This document shows positions 33,309 to 38,990 of a stretch of 38,990 nucleotides of DNA, in pieces. Under the pieces are notes generated by a model. The model saw nothing but the letters and a program-made list of their open reading frames with translations. It was not told the origin of the DNA and searched no databases. The stretch is from Pseudonocardia sp. N23 (GTDB lineage: Bacteria > Actinomycetota > Actinomycetes > Mycobacteriales > Pseudonocardiaceae): NCBI RefSeq assembly GCF_002583555.1, contig NZ_BEGX01000024.1, forward strand, positions 1-38,990. The letters run 5' to 3'. The position numbers and the translations under genes are program-made. How positions within the stretch are numbered: the first letter of the stretch is position 1; each line of letters starts with the position of its first letter.

Positions 33309-33367
33309 GCCCTGTCGGTGTCACCCGCGACCTGGCGGTGCCGCTCGAGACCTGGCGGTGCCGCTCG
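33309..33367. repeat. 20-bp tandem repeat between convergent genes
   Basis: Two near-identical 20-bp units (GACCTGGCGGTGCCGCTCGA type) at 33329-33348 and 33349-33367, preceded by a degenerate copy at 33309-33328. They fill the whole gap between the pncA stop and the thioesterase-like stop at 33370. Confidence 0.75.
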
Positions 33368-33369
33368 CG

Positions 33370-34260
33370 TCAGCGTCGCAGGCGCATCCGGTCGAACCGG
33401 TGCGACAGCTCGACCGCGCCGCGGCCACCGCCGGCGGCGACGGAGTGGGCGCCGATCGCCTCGGCCAGCCCTACGCAGTGCAGCCCGTCGAACAGGCCGC
33501 ACGCGTAGTGGACCGAGGTGTCGTCGACGTCGATCACCCCGACACCGACCCGGTACGTCCCCGGATAGACGACGTCGGTCAGGTGCCCGACCGACAGCGA
33601 TCGCGGTGCCAGCAGGTCGAGCGTGCAGCTCACCGTCTGCGTGCCCTCGTGGCGGCCGAGGACGTCGAGGTGCAGCTCGGCGAGCACGTCGAGGTACCAG
33701 CCGGCCAGCGCCACGTTGCCGACGGTGCGGCCGGTGTCGAGGTCGCCGAAGCGGGCCCGCACGTCGACCGAGAAGGGGTAGGCGTCGGCGACCAGTCGGG
33801 CGGGGTCGCGGTCGACGTGGCGCGCCGGGATGCGGGTGCCCCCGATCGCGGCGAGCCGGTGCCGTACGTCGCCCGGCAGCTCGGCGGGCATCCCGTCGCG
33901 GCTGTGGACGCTCTCCGACTCGCCCAGCGCGACGCACTCGCCGTCGCGGAACAGGCCGTAGGTGCAGGTGAACGACGCCGGCGCGATCGTGGCGACGCCG
34001 GCCCCGATCACGTAGCCCGGCCCGGCGGGGACCTGCGCGAGCAGCTCGACGCGCGACGCCGTGAGCGGGGGCCGGACGACGGGCCGCTCCGTGCCGAACG
34101 CGCGGCCCTCGATCGCCCGGCGGGCCTGCTCGAACCACCGCAGCACCGATGTGCGGGAGACGTCGCCGCACGGGTCCAGCTCGTGGAACCGGGCCTTGCG
34201 GTCGAACCTCACCGGGTACAGCGACGGCTCCTGCCGCGGTGGCGCAAAAGCCGGAATCAT
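33370..34260 (-). CDS. Double-hotdog acyl-CoA thioesterase-like protein
   Basis: Predicted 296-aa protein with two hotdog domains. The first has ARFHELDPCGDVSRTSVLRW and FEQARRAIEG, the second FGDLDTGRTVGNVALAGWYL and LAELHLDVLG; both align with the DxxGHVNN..Y..Y.E pattern of 4HBT thioesterases. The first domain keeps Asp (LDPCGDV); the second has LDTGRTVGN. Substrate and exact reaction are unknown, and FatA-like or 4HBT-type acyl-CoA/ACP hydrolysis is likely. The ATG at 34260 has GAGGAG 11 nt upstream. It is alone and divergent from dinG. Confidence 0.78.
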   Translation of the reverse strand: MIPAFAPPRQEPSLYPVRFDRKARFHELDPCGDVSRTSVLRWFEQARRAIEGRAFGTERPVVRPPLTASRVELLAQVPAGPGYVIGAGVATIAPASFTCTYGLFRDGECVALGESESVHSRDGMPAELPGDVRHRLAAIGGTRIPARHVDRDPARLVADAYPFSVDVRARFGDLDTGRTVGNVALAGWYLDVLAELHLDVLGRHEGTQTVSCTLDLLAPRSLSVGHLTDVVYPGTYRVGVGVIDVDDTSVHYACGLFDGLHCVGLAEAIGAHSVAAGGGRGAVELSHRFDRMRLRR

Positions 34261-34423
34261 CGCGTCGTCCACTCCTCGGCGTCCCACGGCGCTGTGTCGG
34301 GCCGATCGTGGCGGTCGCCCGCCGTGTGCCCTGTATACCCGGTCCACCTGACGAGCCGATCAGCCGTCCCGTGCGACTGCGAACCCCCCGGCCGCACCGC
34401 GCGGGGCCGTCGGTCGCGCCGGG

Positions 34424-34429
34424 TAGCCT
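34424..34429 (+). promoter_or_regulatory. TAGCCT -10 box of dinG (leaderless)
   Basis: TAGCCT is followed by 6 nt and the GTG at 34436. No ribosome site is present. Confidence 0.6.
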
Positions 34430-34435
34430 CCCGGG

Positions 34436-36472
34436 GTGCCTTCCGCGCTGCCGTCGACCCGTGACCTCCCCGGCGTCGCCGAGCTGCTGGAGGCGGCCGT
34501 CGAGGCGCTCGGCGGGGCCCGCCGCGAAGGCCAGGACGCCATGGCGCAGGCCGTCCGCAAAGCCATCGCCGACCACGAGCACCTGGCCGTGCAGGCCGGT
34601 ACCGGCACCGGCAAGTCGCTGGGCTATCTCGTCCCGGCGATCCGGCACGCGGTGGCCGCCGACTCGACGGTCGTGGTGTCGACGGCGACGATCGCGCTGC
34701 AGCGCCAGCTCGTCGACCGGGACCTGCCACGGCTGGCGAAGGCGCTCAAGCCGATGATCGGCCGGTTGCCGACGTTCGCGATCCTCAAGGGCCGGCGCAA
34801 CTACCTGTGCCTGAACAAGCTCCACGGCGACGAGTCGATGCTCGACGACGGCGAGGAGCAGCTGTTCGACCCGTTCGCGATCTCGGCCATGGGGCGCAAC
34901 GTCAAACGCGTCCACGAGTGGGCGTCCGACACCGAGACCGGCGACCGCGACGAGCTCGTCCCCGGCGTGCCCGACGCGGCGTGGCGGCAGGTGTCGGTCA
35001 CCGCACGGGAGTGCCTGGGCGCGACCCGCTGCCCCGTCGGCGAGGACTGCTTCGCGGAGAAGGCCAAGGCGGAGGCGGGCCGAGCCGATGTCGTCGTCAC
35101 CAACCACGCGCTGCTCGCGATCGACGCGATGGGCGAGGCGCAGGTGCTGCCCGAGCACGACGTCGTGATCATCGACGAGGCCCACGAGCTGGTCGACCGG
35201 GTCACCGGCGCCGCGACGGCCGAGCTCACCGCGGGCACCGTGGCGGCGGCCGCGCGGCGTTGCGGCAAGCTCGTCGACCAGACGGTCGCCGACCGGCTCG
35301 CCGAGGCAGGCGAGGGCCTGGCGATGACGTTGGAGGACCTGCCCGTCGGTCGCTGGGACTCGCTGCCGCAGGGCCTGTCCGGGGTGCTGTCGGTCATCCG
35401 GGACACGGCCGCCGCGTGCAAGCAGGGCCTCGGTGGGGAACGCCGCGAGGACCCCGAGGGCGCCGCGGCCCGCAAGATCGCGCTGGCGCTGGTCGACGAG
35501 GTGCTCGACGTCGCCGTCCGAGTGCTCGGGGTGTTCGCGGAGGACGATCCGGCGGCCCGCCGCGACGTCGTCTGGCTGGGCGAGCAGGGCCCCGAGGGGT
35601 CACGCACCCGGGTGCTGCGTGCCGCACCGCTGTGGGTCGGGGGCCTGCTGCGGGAGCGGCTGTTCGGCCGGTCCACCACGATCCTCACCTCCGCGACCCT
35701 GACCCTCGGTGGCTCGTTCGACGCGCTCGCCAGGCAGTGGGGCCTGCCACCGGAGGCCGTCGTCGCCGCCGCGGCGGCCGACCCGGTGCCCGACCCCGAC
35801 ACGCCGCGCTGGTCGGGTCTCGACGTCGGCTCCCCGTTCGCCCACGCGCGCAGCGGGATCCTCTACACCGCCCGGCACCTGCCCCCGCCGGGGCGCGACG
35901 GGCTGCCGCCCGCCTATCTCGACGAGATCGCCGAGCTGGTCGAGGCCGCGGGCGGGCGGACGCTGGGGCTGTTCTCGTCGATGCGCGCGGCAAAGCAGGC
36001 CACGGAGGCGTTGCGGGGCAGGCTGTCCACCGGTCTGCTGTGCCAGGGGGACGACTCGACGATGCTGCTGGTGAAGCGCTTCGCCGAGGACGAGCAGACC
36101 TCGCTGTTCGGGACGCTGTCGCTGTGGCAGGGCGTCGACGTCCCGGGGCCGTCTCTGTCGCTGGTGATCATCGACCGGATTCCGTTCCCGCGTCCCGACG
36201 ACCCGCTGATCGGTGCCCGCCAGCGCGCCACCGACGCCCGCGGCGGCAACGGGTTCCTCACCGTGTCCGCCACCCACGCCGCGCTGCTGCTCGCCCAGGG
36301 CGCGGGCAGGCTGCTGCGCGGCATGGACGACCGCGGGGTCGTCGCCATCCTCGACCCGCGGATCGCCACGGCCCGCTACGGCGGCTTCCTGCGCGCCTCG
36401 CTGCCGCCGTTCTGGCAGACCCACGACCCCGAGAAGGTCCGCGCCGCCCTGACCCGCCTGCGCGACGCCTGA
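34436..36472 (+). CDS. dinG: DinG-type Fe-S ATP-dependent DNA helicase
   Basis: Predicted 678-aa superfamily 2 helicase. Walker A is AGTGTGKSLGYLVPA, the DEAH box is IIDEAHELVD and motif VI-like sequence is GAGRLLRG. Four Cys lie between Walker A and DEAH (LCLN, ECLGA, RCPV, EDCF), the XPD/DinG 4Fe-4S site. Other features are VVTNHALLAIDA, QGVDVPGPSLSLVIIDRIPF and a C-terminal helicase domain. It should unwind 5'-3', including R-loops and G4, which matters in GC-rich DNA. Its place beside pncB and clpS matches Rv1329c. The GTG start follows TAGCCT at 6 nt. Confidence 0.95.
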   Translation: MPSALPSTRDLPGVAELLEAAVEALGGARREGQDAMAQAVRKAIADHEHLAVQAGTGTGKSLGYLVPAIRHAVAADSTVVVSTATIALQRQLVDRDLPRLAKALKPMIGRLPTFAILKGRRNYLCLNKLHGDESMLDDGEEQLFDPFAISAMGRNVKRVHEWASDTETGDRDELVPGVPDAAWRQVSVTARECLGATRCPVGEDCFAEKAKAEAGRADVVVTNHALLAIDAMGEAQVLPEHDVVIIDEAHELVDRVTGAATAELTAGTVAAAARRCGKLVDQTVADRLAEAGEGLAMTLEDLPVGRWDSLPQGLSGVLSVIRDTAAACKQGLGGERREDPEGAAARKIALALVDEVLDVAVRVLGVFAEDDPAARRDVVWLGEQGPEGSRTRVLRAAPLWVGGLLRERLFGRSTTILTSATLTLGGSFDALARQWGLPPEAVVAAAAADPVPDPDTPRWSGLDVGSPFAHARSGILYTARHLPPPGRDGLPPAYLDEIAELVEAAGGRTLGLFSSMRAAKQATEALRGRLSTGLLCQGDDSTMLLVKRFAEDEQTSLFGTLSLWQGVDVPGPSLSLVIIDRIPFPRPDDPLIGARQRATDARGGNGFLTVSATHAALLLAQGAGRLLRGMDDRGVVAILDPRIATARYGGFLRASLPPFWQTHDPEKVRAALTRLRDA

Positions 36473-36492
36473 CCCCCTCCACGACCCCACGA

Positions 36493-36543
36493 ACGCAACC
36501 CCACTGCTGCGCCGAGGCGTCCGGACGACCGTGGAGGTTGCGC
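36493..36543. repeat. 51-bp palindrome, dispersed repeat copy 2 (bidirectional terminator-like)
   Basis: CGCAACCCCAC (36494-36504) pairs with GTGGAGGTTGCG (36531-36542) with one bulged base. It aligns with copy 1 at 23468-23517, including the identical CGGACGACCGTG core. It lies between the converging dinG and pth2 genes. Confidence 0.75.
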
Positions 36544-36576
36544 GCGGGGTGTCCGCTCCCCCGCGGGCGGGGCGGG

Positions 36577-38990
<2,414 letters not shown>

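Overview
The window is very GC-rich, densely packed actinobacterial chromosome. Two gene orders support this. The run dinG / pncB / clpS / DUF2017 / mec / cysO / cysM / rhomboid / murI / cAMP-phosphodiesterase-like MBL / rph / rdgB follows the Mycobacterium tuberculosis Rv1329c-Rv1341 neighbourhood with local changes, and ctaD-serB is also a mycobacterial pairing. A WhiB protein, a SigF-type switch and many predicted leaderless genes agree. A Pseudonocardia-like member of the Pseudonocardiaceae is my best guess; this is inference, not proof.

Layout. 1-6.9 kb (minus strand): a membrane-anchored trypsin-like protease with a C-terminal zinc ribbon, then an operon ABC ATPase > NarL-type histidine kinase > FtsX-like permease with overlapping ends and no response regulator in view. 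7-8 kb: a divergent alternative-oxidase-like di-iron protein with all six predicted iron ligands. 8.2-16 kb: a selenocysteine region holding tRNA-Sec (selC), selD, selA and selB, interrupted by a probably inactive amidase-family protein and a Tat-exported PhoX-like protein. 16-19.5 kb: a second STAS protein, a WhiB regulator, an unknown acidic-linker protein, and rsbW-sigF behind a SigF-like promoter. 19.6-23.5 kb: a ferredoxin-reductase-like flavoprotein, a DUF3618 protein, a Bcp peroxiredoxin, a decayed HNH endonuclease gene running into an aberrant tRNA gene, a VTT-family membrane protein and a PcaC-like protein. 23.5-34.3 kb: the conserved rdgB-to-pncB block plus a SelW-like protein, nicotinamidase and a double-hotdog thioesterase-like protein. 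34.4-39 kb: dinG, then a tightly overlapped ctaD-serB-pth2 operon cut by the window edge.

How it works together. The selenium genes form a complete bacterial Sec insertion pathway, but no UGA-containing selenoprotein is visible here. CysM, CysO and Mec form the sulfur-carrier-dependent cysteine pathway. PncA feeds PncB for NAD salvage. Two STAS proteins, RsbW and SigF make up most of a partner-switching stress circuit. About ten genes show a TANNNT -10 box ending 6-8 nt before the start codon, and five more show CANNNT, so leaderless transcription looks common. Several convergent gene ends carry repeats or large palindromes, two of which belong to one dispersed family.
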